A stretch of DNA of 64,000 bases. Origin: Plantibacter sp. Leaf314. GTDB taxonomy: Bacteria > Actinomycetota > Actinomycetes > Actinomycetales > Microbacteriaceae. Position numbers and translations under genes: made by a program. Below the pieces are notes generated by a model. It made no database searches and had not been told where the DNA came from. It saw only the letters and a list, made by a program, of their open reading frames with translations. Shown here one piece after another: positions 37,090-46,867 of this stretch; position 1 is the stretch's first letter; each line of letters opens with the position of its first letter. The stretch lies in the NCBI RefSeq assembly GCF_001423185.1, contig NZ_LMOB01000001.1, positions 1,206,875 through 1,270,874 of the forward strand, read 5' to 3'.

Positions 37090-38823
37090 TCAGGCCCCCG
37101 GGACGATGTCCGGGGCCTCGAGCCGCACGCGGTCGGCGGCCTCGTCGTTCGGCTGTTCCTGGGACGCCCGCTCGGCGGTGACGCGCTCGAGGTAGTACGA
37201 GACCTCCTTGGCGATCCGTTCCTCGTCCCACCCGAGGACGCCTCCCATGAGCTTGGCCGCGACCGGAGCCGCCGACACACCGCGGTCCCAGGCCTCGATG
37301 GAGATCCGTGTCCGGCGAGCGAGGACGTCGTCGAGGTGGAGGGCACCCTCGTGGGACGCCGCGTAGACGACCTCGGCGCCGATGTAGTCGTCGGCTCCGG
37401 GGAGCGGCTCGGCGAGCGTCGGGTCCTCTTTGAGGAGGTCGAGCAGCTCGTCGGTGAGCACGCCGTAGCGGTTCAACAGGTGCTCGATCCGTGCGGTGTG
37501 GACGCCGAACGCGCGAGCGATCTTGCCGCGCTTGTTCCACGCGGCCTGGTAACCCTCGGCACCGAGCAGCGCGATGTTCTCCGTCGCGCTGGCCGGGATC
37601 TTCCCGTCCAGGGCGTCGACGGCGGCGTCGATCGCGTCCTTCGCCATCACCCGGTACGTGGTCCACTTGCCACCGGCGATCACGACGAGACCCGGCACCG
37701 AGTGGGCGACGAGGTGCTCGCGCGACAGCTTCGAAGTCTGCTCCGACTCCCCCGCGAGCAGGGGACGGAGCCCGGCGAAGACCCCCTCGACGTCCTCGCG
37801 GGTGAGTGGGACGGCGAGGACGGTGTTCACGCGCTCCAGCAGGTAGTCGATGTCCGCGGCCGTCGCCGCGGGGTGGGCCTTGTCGAGATGCCAGTCGGTG
37901 TCGGTCGTGCCGATGAGCCAGTGGCGGCCCCAGGGGATGACGAAGAGGACGCTCTTCTCCGTGCGCAGCAGGAGACCCATGCTCGACTGGAACCGGTCGC
38001 GGGGCACGACGAGGTGGATGCCCTTCGAAGCGCGCACCTTGAACTGGCCGCGCTCCCCCACCATCGACTGGGTGTCGTCGGTCCACACACCCGTCGCGTT
38101 CACGACCTGCTTGGCCCGGATCTCGAACCGTTCGTCGGTCTGGAGGTCGTGCGCCTTCACGCCGACGACCCGCTGGCCGACCTTGATGAACCCCTCGACA
38201 CGCACCCGGCTGGCCACGTGCGCGCCGTAGGCGGAGGCCGTCCGAGCGAGGGAGGCGACGTAGCGCGCGTCGTCGACCTGGGCGTCGTAGTAGGTCAGGC
38301 CACCGACGAAGGCGTCAGACTTCAGGCTCGGGATGGAGCTCAGCACCTGGCGCTTCGACAGGTGTCGGTGGTGCGGGACGCCCGGCGGACGGCCACCCGT
38401 CCAGCTGAAGAGGTCGTACAGGAGCATGCCGGCGCCGATGTACAACCGCTCGAACACCGGCTTGTTGAGCGGGTACAGGAAGCGGACGGGCTTCACGAGG
38501 TGCGGAGCGATGCGCTGCAACAGCAGCCCACGTTCGATGAGGGCCTCGCGGACGAGCCGGAAGTCGAGCTGCTCGAGGTAGCGGATACCGCCGTGCACGA
38601 GCTTGGAGGAACGGCTGGAGGTGCCGCTCGCCCAGTCGCGGGCCTCGAGCAGGCCGGTGCTCAGACCGCGGGTGACCGCGTCGAGCGCCGCTCCCGTGCC
38701 GACGATGCCGCCGCCGACGACGAGGATGTCCAGCTCTTTGCTCTTCAGCGCTTCGATCGCGGCGTCGCGTTCCTCCATCCCCAGCTTGGTGGATCGGGAC
38801 ACGTTGTTGGGCGTGGTGGCCAT
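37090..38823 (-). CDS. glpD: glycerol-3-phosphate dehydrogenase (FAD-dependent, aerobic)
   Basis: A 577-residue membrane-associated flavoenzyme that oxidises glycerol 3-phosphate to dihydroxyacetone phosphate and feeds the quinone pool. The FAD-binding Rossmann motif is VVGGGIVGTGAALD. The DAO family body has SSRSSKLVHGGIRYLE and PWGRHWLIGTTDTDW, and GGKWTTYR. A C-terminal helical domain follows. I start at ATG 38823 (MATTPNNVSRS) with GGAG eight bases upstream. An upstream extension in this frame runs through non-homologous, low-quality sequence. It is a single gene with its own promoter and terminator. Confidence 0.95.
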   Translation of the reverse strand: MATTPNNVSRSTKLGMEERDAAIEALKSKELDILVVGGGIVGTGAALDAVTRGLSTGLLEARDWASGTSSRSSKLVHGGIRYLEQLDFRLVREALIERGLLLQRIAPHLVKPVRFLYPLNKPVFERLYIGAGMLLYDLFSWTGGRPPGVPHHRHLSKRQVLSSIPSLKSDAFVGGLTYYDAQVDDARYVASLARTASAYGAHVASRVRVEGFIKVGQRVVGVKAHDLQTDERFEIRAKQVVNATGVWTDDTQSMVGERGQFKVRASKGIHLVVPRDRFQSSMGLLLRTEKSVLFVIPWGRHWLIGTTDTDWHLDKAHPAATAADIDYLLERVNTVLAVPLTREDVEGVFAGLRPLLAGESEQTSKLSREHLVAHSVPGLVVIAGGKWTTYRVMAKDAIDAAVDALDGKIPASATENIALLGAEGYQAAWNKRGKIARAFGVHTARIEHLLNRYGVLTDELLDLLKEDPTLAEPLPGADDYIGAEVVYAASHEGALHLDDVLARRTRISIEAWDRGVSAAPVAAKLMGGVLGWDEERIAKEVSYYLERVTAERASQEQPNDEAADRVRLEAPDIVPGA

Positions 38824-38900
38824 CGTCGAACTCCGCTCGCTGGAACCGCCCTCGCGACGGTCCTGCACTGCAGGAGCTCGTCCGCGAGGCTCTGCTTCCG

Positions 38901-38929
38901 AGGCTAGCGCCGAGCTTCCGAGCCGACAA
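38901..38929 (-). promoter_or_regulatory. glpD promoter
   Basis: TTGTCG (38929-38924) and TAGCCT (38906-38901) with a 17-nt spacer on the minus strand. The predicted 5' leader is about 70 nt. Confidence 0.6.
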
Positions 38930-38930
38930 C

Positions 38931-38962
38931 CGCTTGCGGGAACCCGTGGGCTCCCGCAAGCG
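38931..38962 (-). terminator. terminator of guaB3
   Basis: A perfect 11-bp inverted repeat with a 10-nt loop begins directly after the guaB3 stop codon and abuts the glpD -35 box. Confidence 0.75.
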
Positions 38963-40087
38963 TCAGTTGCCCTGGTACGGCGCGACGACGACCTCGACGC
39001 GCTGGAACTCCTTGAGGTCCGAGTAGCCGGTGGTGGCCATCGAGCGACGGAGCGCACCGATGAGGTTGGCGGTGCCGTCCGACTTCGGCGACGGCCCGTA
39101 CAGGATCTCCTCGAGCGTGGCGACGGTTCCGACCTCGACGCGACGACCGCGCGGCAGCTGCAGGTGGTGCGCCTCGGCGCCCCAGTGCCAGCCGCCACCC
39201 GGGGCGTCGGTCGCGCGGGCGAGTGCGGTGCCGAGCATGACGGCGTCGGCACCCATAGCGACGGCCTTGACGATGTCGCCGGAGGTACCGAGACCGCCGT
39301 CGGCGATGACGTGGACGTACCGGCCACCCGACTCGTCGAGGTAGTCACGGCGAGCGCCCGCCACGTCGGCCACCGCGGTCGCCATGGGTGCGTGGATCCC
39401 GAGCGAGGCTCGCGTGGTGGAGGCCGCGCCGCCGCCGAAGCCGACGAGTACGCCGGCCGCACCGGTCCGCATGAGGTGCAGCGCCGCCGTGTAGGTGGCC
39501 GCACCGCCGACGATGACCGGGACGTCGAGTTCGTAGATGAACTTCTTGAGGTTGAGCGGCTCCTGGTTCTTGGAGACGTGCTCGGCGGACACGGTCGTGC
39601 CGCGGATCACGAAGAGGTCGACGCCCGCGGCGACGACGGTCTCGTAGAGCTCCTGCGTGCGCTGCGGCGACAAGGCCGCTGCGACGGTCACGCCGGCGGC
39701 GCGGATCTCGGCCAGGCGAGCGGTCACGAGTTCGGGCTTGATGGGCTCGGCGTAGATCTCCTGCATGCGAGCGGTCGCGCGACCGACGGGCAGCGAGCGG
39801 ATCTCGGCGAGGAGCGGCTCCGGGTCCTCGTACCGGGTCCAGAGGCCCTCGAGGTCGAGGACGCCGACTCCGCCCAACTGGCCCATCATGATCGCGGTCT
39901 TCGGTGAGACGACGGAGTCCATGGGTGCCGCGAGCACGGGGATCTCGAACTGGTAGGCGTCGATGGACCACGACACCGAGACGTCCTGCGGGTCGCGGGT
40001 CCGCCGCGACGGGACGACGGCGATGTCGTCGAAGGCGAACGCGCGCCGGGCGCGCTTTGACCGGCCGATCTCAATATCCATGCTCAC
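38963..40087 (-). CDS. guaB3: GuaB3 family IMP dehydrogenase-related protein (no CBS domains, no catalytic Cys)
   Basis: A 374-residue IMPDH/GMPR-family TIM barrel without the CBS insert. Family landmarks are AFDDIAVVPSRRT, LAAPMDSVVSPKTA, IADGGLGTSGDI and GALRRSMATTGYSDLKEFQ. The loop that carries the catalytic Cys in IMPDH (SICTTR in the neighbouring guaB) reads GGGAASTTRA here. Ser223 takes the Cys place, so ordinary IMP dehydrogenation or GMP reduction through a covalent thio-intermediate is not expected. The role in actinobacteria is not settled. The start is GTG at 40087, six bases after TAGGCT. It sits next to guaB, the usual actinobacterial pairing. Confidence 0.92.
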   Translation of the reverse strand: MSMDIEIGRSKRARRAFAFDDIAVVPSRRTRDPQDVSVSWSIDAYQFEIPVLAAPMDSVVSPKTAIMMGQLGGVGVLDLEGLWTRYEDPEPLLAEIRSLPVGRATARMQEIYAEPIKPELVTARLAEIRAAGVTVAAALSPQRTQELYETVVAAGVDLFVIRGTTVSAEHVSKNQEPLNLKKFIYELDVPVIVGGAATYTAALHLMRTGAAGVLVGFGGGAASTTRASLGIHAPMATAVADVAGARRDYLDESGGRYVHVIADGGLGTSGDIVKAVAMGADAVMLGTALARATDAPGGGWHWGAEAHHLQLPRGRRVEVGTVATLEEILYGPSPKSDGTANLIGALRRSMATTGYSDLKEFQRVEVVVAPYQGN

Positions 40088-40093
40088 CAGACC

Positions 40094-40099
40094 AGCCTA
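40094..40099 (-). promoter_or_regulatory. -10 box of a leaderless transcript (guaB3)
   Basis: TAGGCT on the minus strand ends six bases before the GTG at 40087, favouring it over the ATG at 40081. The guaB terminator lies where the -35 would be. Confidence 0.5.
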
Positions 40100-40117
40100 T
40101 CGGTCGCCTACGACGAC

Positions 40118-40151
40118 GACGGTCCGGCAGGCGGGCGCCTGCCGGACCGTC
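40118..40151 (-). terminator. terminator of guaB
   Basis: A perfect 16-bp inverted repeat (40118-40133 with 40136-40151) lies 15 nt after the guaB stop, so guaB and guaB3 are separately transcribed. Confidence 0.85.
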
Positions 40152-40166
40152 GAGGTCACGCTGGGG

Positions 40167-41669
<1,503 letters not shown>

Positions 41670-41864
41670 TTATCCCTCTCATAGCCACGAACACACCGGA
41701 GCAACGCAGACCTGCCGGTATCACCATCGTAACCGAGCAGGGCGTACCCCTATTCCACGATCCCGACAAAACCATGCGCAGAAATACGCACGGGCGAAAC
41801 ATGTAGGCAATAATCAGGTTCTATCGTCGAACAGCGTTGTCCGACGCAGGAGAACGGTCCACGA

Positions 41865-43202
41865 ATGTGGGCTGGCACTGGAGGTGCAGTGAAGTTCGCT
41901 GGAACAACCCGAAACCCGAGACTGGCACGGAGATTCGTGCTCCTCATCGCCTTGCTGTTCGGGGCGATCACCCTCACGTCCGTCATGAGCGCCGTCCCGG
42001 CTCATGCCGACGAAGTGGGTGAGGAGTACGACTTCTACTTCGCTGGGAACGTCAAGTACGACGACAAACCACTCGACGGCGTGAACATCACGGTCGACGG
42101 CAACGGCTACAAGGCCGACGTCGACACCGATGCCGACGGCAAGTGGAAGATCGGCGTCCCCGAGAAAGGTACGTACAAGGTCACCCTCGACGAGGAGACC
42201 CTCCCGAAGGGCGTCATCGTCGCCGAAGGCGGCGCGACCATCGAGGCCGAGTTCGGCCTCACCCAATCGAAGTCCGTGAACTTCTTCCTCGGTGAGGGCG
42301 AACGCGTCACCGTCAGCTTCTGGGATCAGCTCGCCGAACGGCTCGTCAACGGGCTGAACTTCGGACTCATGCTCGCCCTGGCGGCCATCGGAGCGTCGCT
42401 CGTGTTCGGCACCACCGGCCTCAGCAACTTCGCCCACGCGGAGATGGTGACGTTCGGCGCGATCATGGCGCTCGTCTTCGGGGTGTTCCTGCAGTGGCCC
42501 ATCTGGCTGGCCATCATCATCGCCCTCGCGTTGAGCGCCGCCTTCGGCTTCGCGCTCGATGCCGGCATCTGGAGACCCTTGAGACGCAAGGGCGTCGGCA
42601 TCGTGCAGGTGATGATCGTCTCGATCGGCCTGTCGCTGGCGCTCCGCTACGTCTTCCTCTACTTCGTCGGCGGCGGCACCTTCCAGCTGCCCGGCTCCGG
42701 AGAGGAGAACATCAAGCTGTTCGGCACGGTGTCGCTCAGCGTGACCGACATGATCAGCATGGCCGTGAGCGTCGTGGTCCTCCTCGGCGTGGCCTGGTGG
42801 CTCATCAAGACGAAGACCGGCAAGGCGACGCGAGCGATCTCGGACAACCCGAGCCTCGCAGCGGCGAGCGGTATCGACGTCGACCGCGTGGTCCGTATCG
42901 TCTGGATCCTCGCAGCCACCCTCGCCGGCCTCTCCGGCATCCTGTGGGCGTACTTCCGACCCGGCATCAAGTGGGACATGGGAGCGCAGCTCCTCCTCCT
43001 CATCTTCGCGGCCATCACCCTCGGCGGGCTCGGAACCGCCTTCGGCGCCATGGTCGGCGCCCTCATCATCGGCATCCTCGTCGAAGTCTCGACGCTCTGG
43101 ATCCCGTCTGACATCAAGTACGTCGGCGCCCTCGTGGTGCTCATCGCGGTGCTCCTCGTGAGACCGCAGGGCATCCTCGGACGTCGCGAGAGAATCGGTT
43201 AG
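41865..43202 (+). CDS. livH: branched-chain amino acid-type ABC permease (LivH) with extracytoplasmic N-terminal domain
   Basis: A 445-residue fusion. Residues about 18-48 form a cleavable-looking signal segment (LARRFVLLIALLFGAI, ending VPAHADE). Residues 50-145 form a small beta-sandwich-like domain (KPLDGVNITVDGNGYKADVD, then GKWKIGVPEKGTYKVTLDE), reminiscent of carboxypeptidase-regulatory or Cna-B-like folds. From about 155 on it is a normal LivH permease with about eight helices (VFGTTGLSNFAHAEMV, LVRPQGILGRRERIG). A usual LivH is about 290-310 residues. The ATG at 41865 has AGGAG 12 bases upstream. The GTG at 41889, with GGAGGT just before it, is an alternative start. Confidence 0.88.
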   Translation: MWAGTGGAVKFAGTTRNPRLARRFVLLIALLFGAITLTSVMSAVPAHADEVGEEYDFYFAGNVKYDDKPLDGVNITVDGNGYKADVDTDADGKWKIGVPEKGTYKVTLDEETLPKGVIVAEGGATIEAEFGLTQSKSVNFFLGEGERVTVSFWDQLAERLVNGLNFGLMLALAAIGASLVFGTTGLSNFAHAEMVTFGAIMALVFGVFLQWPIWLAIIIALALSAAFGFALDAGIWRPLRRKGVGIVQVMIVSIGLSLALRYVFLYFVGGGTFQLPGSGEENIKLFGTVSLSVTDMISMAVSVVVLLGVAWWLIKTKTGKATRAISDNPSLAAASGIDVDRVVRIVWILAATLAGLSGILWAYFRPGIKWDMGAQLLLLIFAAITLGGLGTAFGAMVGALIIGILVEVSTLWIPSDIKYVGALVVLIAVLLVRPQGILGRRERIG

Positions 43203-43212
43203 GGGCACGCGC

Positions 43213-44193
43213 ATGGACTGGGGAAGCATTCTCTCGAACACGCTCGCTTGGGTCATCAGCCCGGAGACGATCGCCTACGCGCTCGCAGCACTCGGATTGG
43301 CCGTGCACTTCGGCTATGGCGGGTTGTTGAACTTCGGTATGGCCGGATTCATGGCGCTCGGCGCCTACGGCTACGCCATCTCGATCCTGAGCTTCGACCT
43401 CCCGTGGTGGGCCGGCATCATCGTCGGTTGCCTGGCATCGGTGGTCTTCGCCTTCATCCTCGGCATTCCGACGTTGCGATTGCGGGCCGATTATCTGGCC
43501 ATCGTGACGATCGCCGCGGCGGAGATCGTCCGTCTGCTCTTCACCACGCAGGTCTTCGACGAGTACACCAACTCCGCTGACGGCCTCGGCAACTACCACG
43601 CCGGCTTCCGGGCCGCGAACCCGATCCCGGAGGGCATCTACGGCTTCGGCCCGTGGGAGCTCAACGCGAACCAGTGGTGGGTCCGGATCTTCGGCATCCT
43701 GCTGCTGGCCGTCGCCGCCCTCCTCGTGTTCCTCCTCATGCGCAGCCCCTGGGGCCGTGTCCTGAAGGGCATCCGCGAGGACGAGGACGCCGTGCGCGCC
43801 CTCGGCAAGAACGTGTTCGCGTACAAGATGCAGGCGCTCGTCGTCGGTGGCGTCTTCGGCGCACTCGGCGGGGTGGTGCTGGCACTGCCCTCCGCGGTCG
43901 TGCCCAGCGTGTACGTCACGAGCCTCACGTTCTTCATCTGGACGATCCTCCTGCTCGGCGGGGCCGCGACGGTCTTCGGACCGCTGCTCGGCTCGGTGAT
44001 CTTCTGGGTGATCATGGCGTTCCTCTCGAACGTCCTCCCGGCGCTCGTGAAGGCCGACGTCCTGCCGTTCATGAGCTCGACGCAGGCGTCGACGCTCCGC
44101 TACGTGCTGGTGGGTGTCGCGCTCATGCTGATCGTCATCTTCAGGCCGCAAGGCATCCTCGGAAACAAGAAGGAGCTGACCTTTGTCAAGTAA
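43213..44193 (+). CDS. livM: branched-chain amino acid-type ABC permease (LivM)
   Basis: A 326-residue permease with about nine membrane helices. Family motifs are GYGGLLNFGMAGFMALGAY and TLRLRADYLAIVTIA near the N-terminus and the cytoplasmic loop SPWGRVLKGIREDEDAVRAL, which docks to the ATPases. It ends in IVIFRPQGILGNKKE. It follows livH by ten bases and overlaps livG by 11. It forms the membrane heterodimer with LivH. Confidence 0.93.
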   Translation: MDWGSILSNTLAWVISPETIAYALAALGLAVHFGYGGLLNFGMAGFMALGAYGYAISILSFDLPWWAGIIVGCLASVVFAFILGIPTLRLRADYLAIVTIAAAEIVRLLFTTQVFDEYTNSADGLGNYHAGFRAANPIPEGIYGFGPWELNANQWWVRIFGILLLAVAALLVFLLMRSPWGRVLKGIREDEDAVRALGKNVFAYKMQALVVGGVFGALGGVVLALPSAVVPSVYVTSLTFFIWTILLLGGAATVFGPLLGSVIFWVIMAFLSNVLPALVKADVLPFMSSTQASTLRYVLVGVALMLIVIFRPQGILGNKKELTFVK

Positions 44194-45154
44194 CAGCTCA
44201 CCCACCTCGCGGCCGGTCAAGACCACCGGTCTCCACGTCGGCGAGATCGTCCCGGGCGTCAAGAAGGTCGACCCGATCCTCATCGCGGACCAGGTCACCC
44301 GGACCTTCGGCGGCCTGCAGGCGGTGAACGTGGAGCACCTGGAGGTGCCCCGCAACGCGATCACCGCCCTCATCGGTCCGAACGGTGCCGGCAAGACCAC
44401 CCTGTTCAACCTGCTGACCGGCTTCGACAAACCGAACACCGGAACGTGGAACTTCGACGGCAAGAGCCTCGGCGGCGTCCCCGCGTTCAAGGTCGCCCGC
44501 ATGGGGCAGGTCCGCACCTTCCAGCTGACGAAGGCGCTCGGCCTCCTCACCGTGCTCGAGAACATGAAGCTCGGAGCGACCGGTCAGACGGGTGAGGGCA
44601 TCTTCTCGAGCCTCGTGAAGCCGCTCTGGCGGAAGCAGGAGGCGGACCTCGAGGTCAAGGCCATGGACTTGCTGCGACGGTTCAAGCTCGACACCAAGCG
44701 CGACGACTACGCCGCCAGCCTGTCCGGCGGCCAGCGCAAGCTCCTCGAGATGGCGCGGGCGCTCATGAGCGACCCGAAGCTCGTCATGCTCGACGAGCCG
44801 ATGGCCGGCGTCAACCCGGCACTCACCCAGTCGCTGCTCGACCACATCCTGGCGCTGAAGGACGAGGGCATGACCGTGCTGTTCGTCGAGCACGACATGC
44901 AGATGGTGCGCCACATCGCCGACTGGGTGGTCGTCATGGCCGAGGGTCGCGTCGTCGCCGAAGGGCCGCCGGACACCGTCATGGAGAACCCGGCCGTCAT
45001 CGACGCCTACCTCGGCAGCCACCAGGACGTCGACCTCGGTGTCGTGACCGGCCGGATCGCCGGCGAGGACAGCGCCGCAGCCGAAGAGCTGCTGGCCGAG
45101 ATCGAAGATGAACGGCTCGCGGCTGGTGCCGAGCCCGAGGAGGAGCGGAAATGA
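44183..45154 (+). CDS. livG: branched-chain amino acid-type ABC ATPase (LivG)
   Basis: A 323-residue ATPase with Walker A GPNGAGKT, signature LSGGQRK, Walker B LVMLDEPMAGV and H-loop FVEHDMQMV. It has an N-terminal extension of about 30 residues and an acidic C-terminal tail of about 50 residues (EDSAAAEELLAEIEDERL) beyond the normal LivG end. The start is a rare TTG at 44183 with AAGGAG seven bases upstream, inside the end of livM. No in-frame ATG or GTG gives the conserved N-terminus. Confidence 0.92.
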   Translation: MSSNSSPTSRPVKTTGLHVGEIVPGVKKVDPILIADQVTRTFGGLQAVNVEHLEVPRNAITALIGPNGAGKTTLFNLLTGFDKPNTGTWNFDGKSLGGVPAFKVARMGQVRTFQLTKALGLLTVLENMKLGATGQTGEGIFSSLVKPLWRKQEADLEVKAMDLLRRFKLDTKRDDYAASLSGGQRKLLEMARALMSDPKLVMLDEPMAGVNPALTQSLLDHILALKDEGMTVLFVEHDMQMVRHIADWVVVMAEGRVVAEGPPDTVMENPAVIDAYLGSHQDVDLGVVTGRIAGEDSAAAEELLAEIEDERLAAGAEPEEERK

Positions 45155-45927
45155 GCGACGTGAAGGGCGCCCCCGTGGGCGGCACCGCGGTCAACACCGC
45201 CGAGATGGTCGTCGAGGTCAGCGATCTGACGGCCGGTTACCTGCCCGGCGTGAACATCCTCAACAGCGCAAACCTCACGGCGCGCAAGGGTGAACTCATC
45301 GGCATCATCGGGCCGAACGGCGCCGGCAAGTCGACGCTGCTCAAGGCGATCTTCGGGCAGGTGAAGGTGCGGAGCGGTCAGGTCCTCCTGAACGGTGAGG
45401 ACATCACCGGGCTCCGGGCGAACAAGCTCGTCGCGCGTGGTGTGGGATTCGTCCCGCAGACGAACAACGTCTTCCCGAGCCTCACCATCGAGGACAACCT
45501 GAAGATGGGGCTGTTCCAGAAGCCGAAGCAGTACACCGAACGTCTGGAGTTCGTCACCGGGATCTTCAGTGAACTCGGCAAGCGGCTCAAGCAGCGCGCC
45601 GGTTCGCTGTCCGGCGGTGAGCGGCAGATGGTCGCGATGTCGCGGGCGCTCATGATGGACCCGCACGTGCTGCTGCTCGACGAGCCGTCCGCTGGACTGT
45701 CGCCCGTCCGCCAGGACGACGCGTTCATCCGGGTCTCCGACATCAACAAGGCCGGTGTCACGACCATCATGGTCGAGCAGAACGCGCGTCGCTGTCTCCA
45801 GATCTGCGACCGTGGCTATGTGCTCGATCAGGGCCGCGACGCGTACACCGGCACCGGCCGTGAACTGCTGTCGGACGACAAGGTCATCGGACTCTACCTG
45901 GGCACGCTCGGCCAGGACGAGGACTGA
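45151..45927 (+). CDS. livF: branched-chain amino acid-type ABC ATPase (LivF)
   Basis: A 258-residue ATPase with Walker A GPNGAGKS, Q-loop FVPQTNNVFPSL, signature LSGGERQMVAMSRAL and Walker B LLLDEPSAGLSP. The second ATPase of the complex, it overlaps the livG stop as ATGA. It is the last gene on this strand before the repeat island. The family also includes urea and amide transporters, so the ligand is not certain. Confidence 0.93.
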   Translation: MSDVKGAPVGGTAVNTAEMVVEVSDLTAGYLPGVNILNSANLTARKGELIGIIGPNGAGKSTLLKAIFGQVKVRSGQVLLNGEDITGLRANKLVARGVGFVPQTNNVFPSLTIEDNLKMGLFQKPKQYTERLEFVTGIFSELGKRLKQRAGSLSGGERQMVAMSRALMMDPHVLLLDEPSAGLSPVRQDDAFIRVSDINKAGVTTIMVEQNARRCLQICDRGYVLDQGRDAYTGTGRELLSDDKVIGLYLGTLGQDED

Positions 45928-46041
45928 TCAGGGGTTCCCCACTCGCGGCTCGACGGGGACTTCGGTACCCTCGAACGTGCTCGTCCCGGCCATCGGCTGT
46001 GTGACGACCTGAAGCCACCGGAACCCGACCGGTGATCGAAC
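45928..46041. other. non-coding stretch after livF
   Basis: No convincing gene. A weak hairpin (CACCGG, 7-nt loop, CCGGTG at 46016-46034) may end the liv transcript. The rest of the 458-nt gap to the next coding remnant (to 46385) is taken up by the repeats listed below and by 46284-46385, where I see only a possible -10 box (TACCCT near 46339). Confidence 0.4.
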
Positions 46042-46114
46042 CACAACTCCTCCCTCCCCCGAGGGGCACCGTCGCACCAAGACGGCCTCCTGAGACGGGG
46101 ACGGAGGAGTTGTG
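46042..46114. repeat. 73-nt structured inverted-repeat element
   Basis: A perfect 12-bp inverted repeat (CACAACTCCTCC at 46042-46053 with GGAGGAGTTGTG at 46103-46114) encloses 49 nt that contain a smaller hairpin, CCGTC-N7-GACGG. It could be a dispersed intergenic element or a folded RNA at the end of the liv transcript. Only one copy is in the window. Confidence 0.55.
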
Positions 46115-46140
46115 CATTTCGGCCTCCCCTCCCCTCCTTG

Positions 46141-46209
46141 TGCCAGCGCGGTGCGCTGACGCGAGCGCGGTCCTGGCGCGTGAGCGCGGGTCTCCGGAGC
46201 CCCGCGCTC
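46141..46209 (+). repeat. island repeat, copy A
   Basis: About 69 nt made of TGCCAGCGCGGTGCGCTGAC, then GCGAGCGCGG, a short spacer and a near-perfect 28-nt palindrome (46182-46209). It is almost identical, in opposite orientation, to 46982-47056, so the two copies bracket the pseudogene. A further inverted half-unit (CCAGCGCACCGCGCTGG) lies at 46267-46283. Confidence 0.75.
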
Positions 46210-46385
46210 GAGTCACCTCCACCGCGGCACAGCGACCCGCGCTGACGCCCGTGACCAGCAGTGACGCCAGCGCACCGCGCTGGGCACCATCCCCGGCTCG
46301 CTCCACCACGAGCTGGGCGAGTGGCCGTTTCCACACCTACCCTCTCCTCCGTGTTGAAGCGCCACGGAACGGGCACGGTGAATCG

Positions 46386-46848
46386 ATGGAATCCTTCGAT
46401 CTGAACCTGCTCATCCGCCCGAACGGCCTCCTCCTCGTCCGAGACGCACGTCGGGTCGGTGCCGAGCGTCTGGTGAGTGCTGCTCATCGCGACGGAGACC
46501 TGGTGCGTCTGCGAAAAGGCATCTACGTCCCTGAACCGACCTGGCGATCCCTGTCCCCCGATGACCGCTACCGCCTCCGGATCGACGCGGCGGCCGTCGC
46601 CCTCCGGAAGGACGCCCTGTTCAGCCACTACTCGGCTGCGCGGCTCTGGGGACTCCCGATCGTCGGCCCATGGCCTGTCGAGGTGCACACGTTGACGAGC
46701 GGCGACCGCGGAGGACGCTCAGCGCCGGGAAGACCGGCTGCGCGCGCTCGGCTACACCGTCGTCCGCGCCACTTGGGAGGACCTCGTCCATCCGAGCCGG
46801 CTCGCTGCGAAGCTCGAGCGCGCCGGGCTGCAGCGCGCGTTCCGCTGA
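46386..46848 (+). pseudogene. decayed AbiEi-type / DUF559-domain gene (internal deletion and frameshift)
   Basis: The first ~105 codons encode the N-terminal part of the AbiEi-like antitoxin family: LNLLIRPNGLLLVRDARRV, LVRLRKGIYVPEPTWRSLSP, FSHYSAARLWGLPIVG (winged-helix domain). At about 46705-46712 the frame changes. The other frame continues with the C-terminal end of the family's nuclease-like (DUF559/VSR-type) domain: REDRLRALGYTVVRATWEDL and PSRLAAKLERAGLQRAFR, then a stop at 46848. The central ~130 residues of the usual ~300 are missing. So this is a remnant with both ends kept and the middle lost. It lies between inverted copies of the island repeat. Intact relatives occur as stand-alone genes or in type IV toxin-antitoxin loci. 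Confidence 0.75.
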
Positions 46849-46867
46849 CCCGTGCCCCTGCGTTCAC

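Noticed and set aside
41735..41864. Possible GlnR box upstream of livH
   Set aside because: GAAAC and TAC half-sites are present near 41790-41808 but the spacing does not fit the n6 rule.
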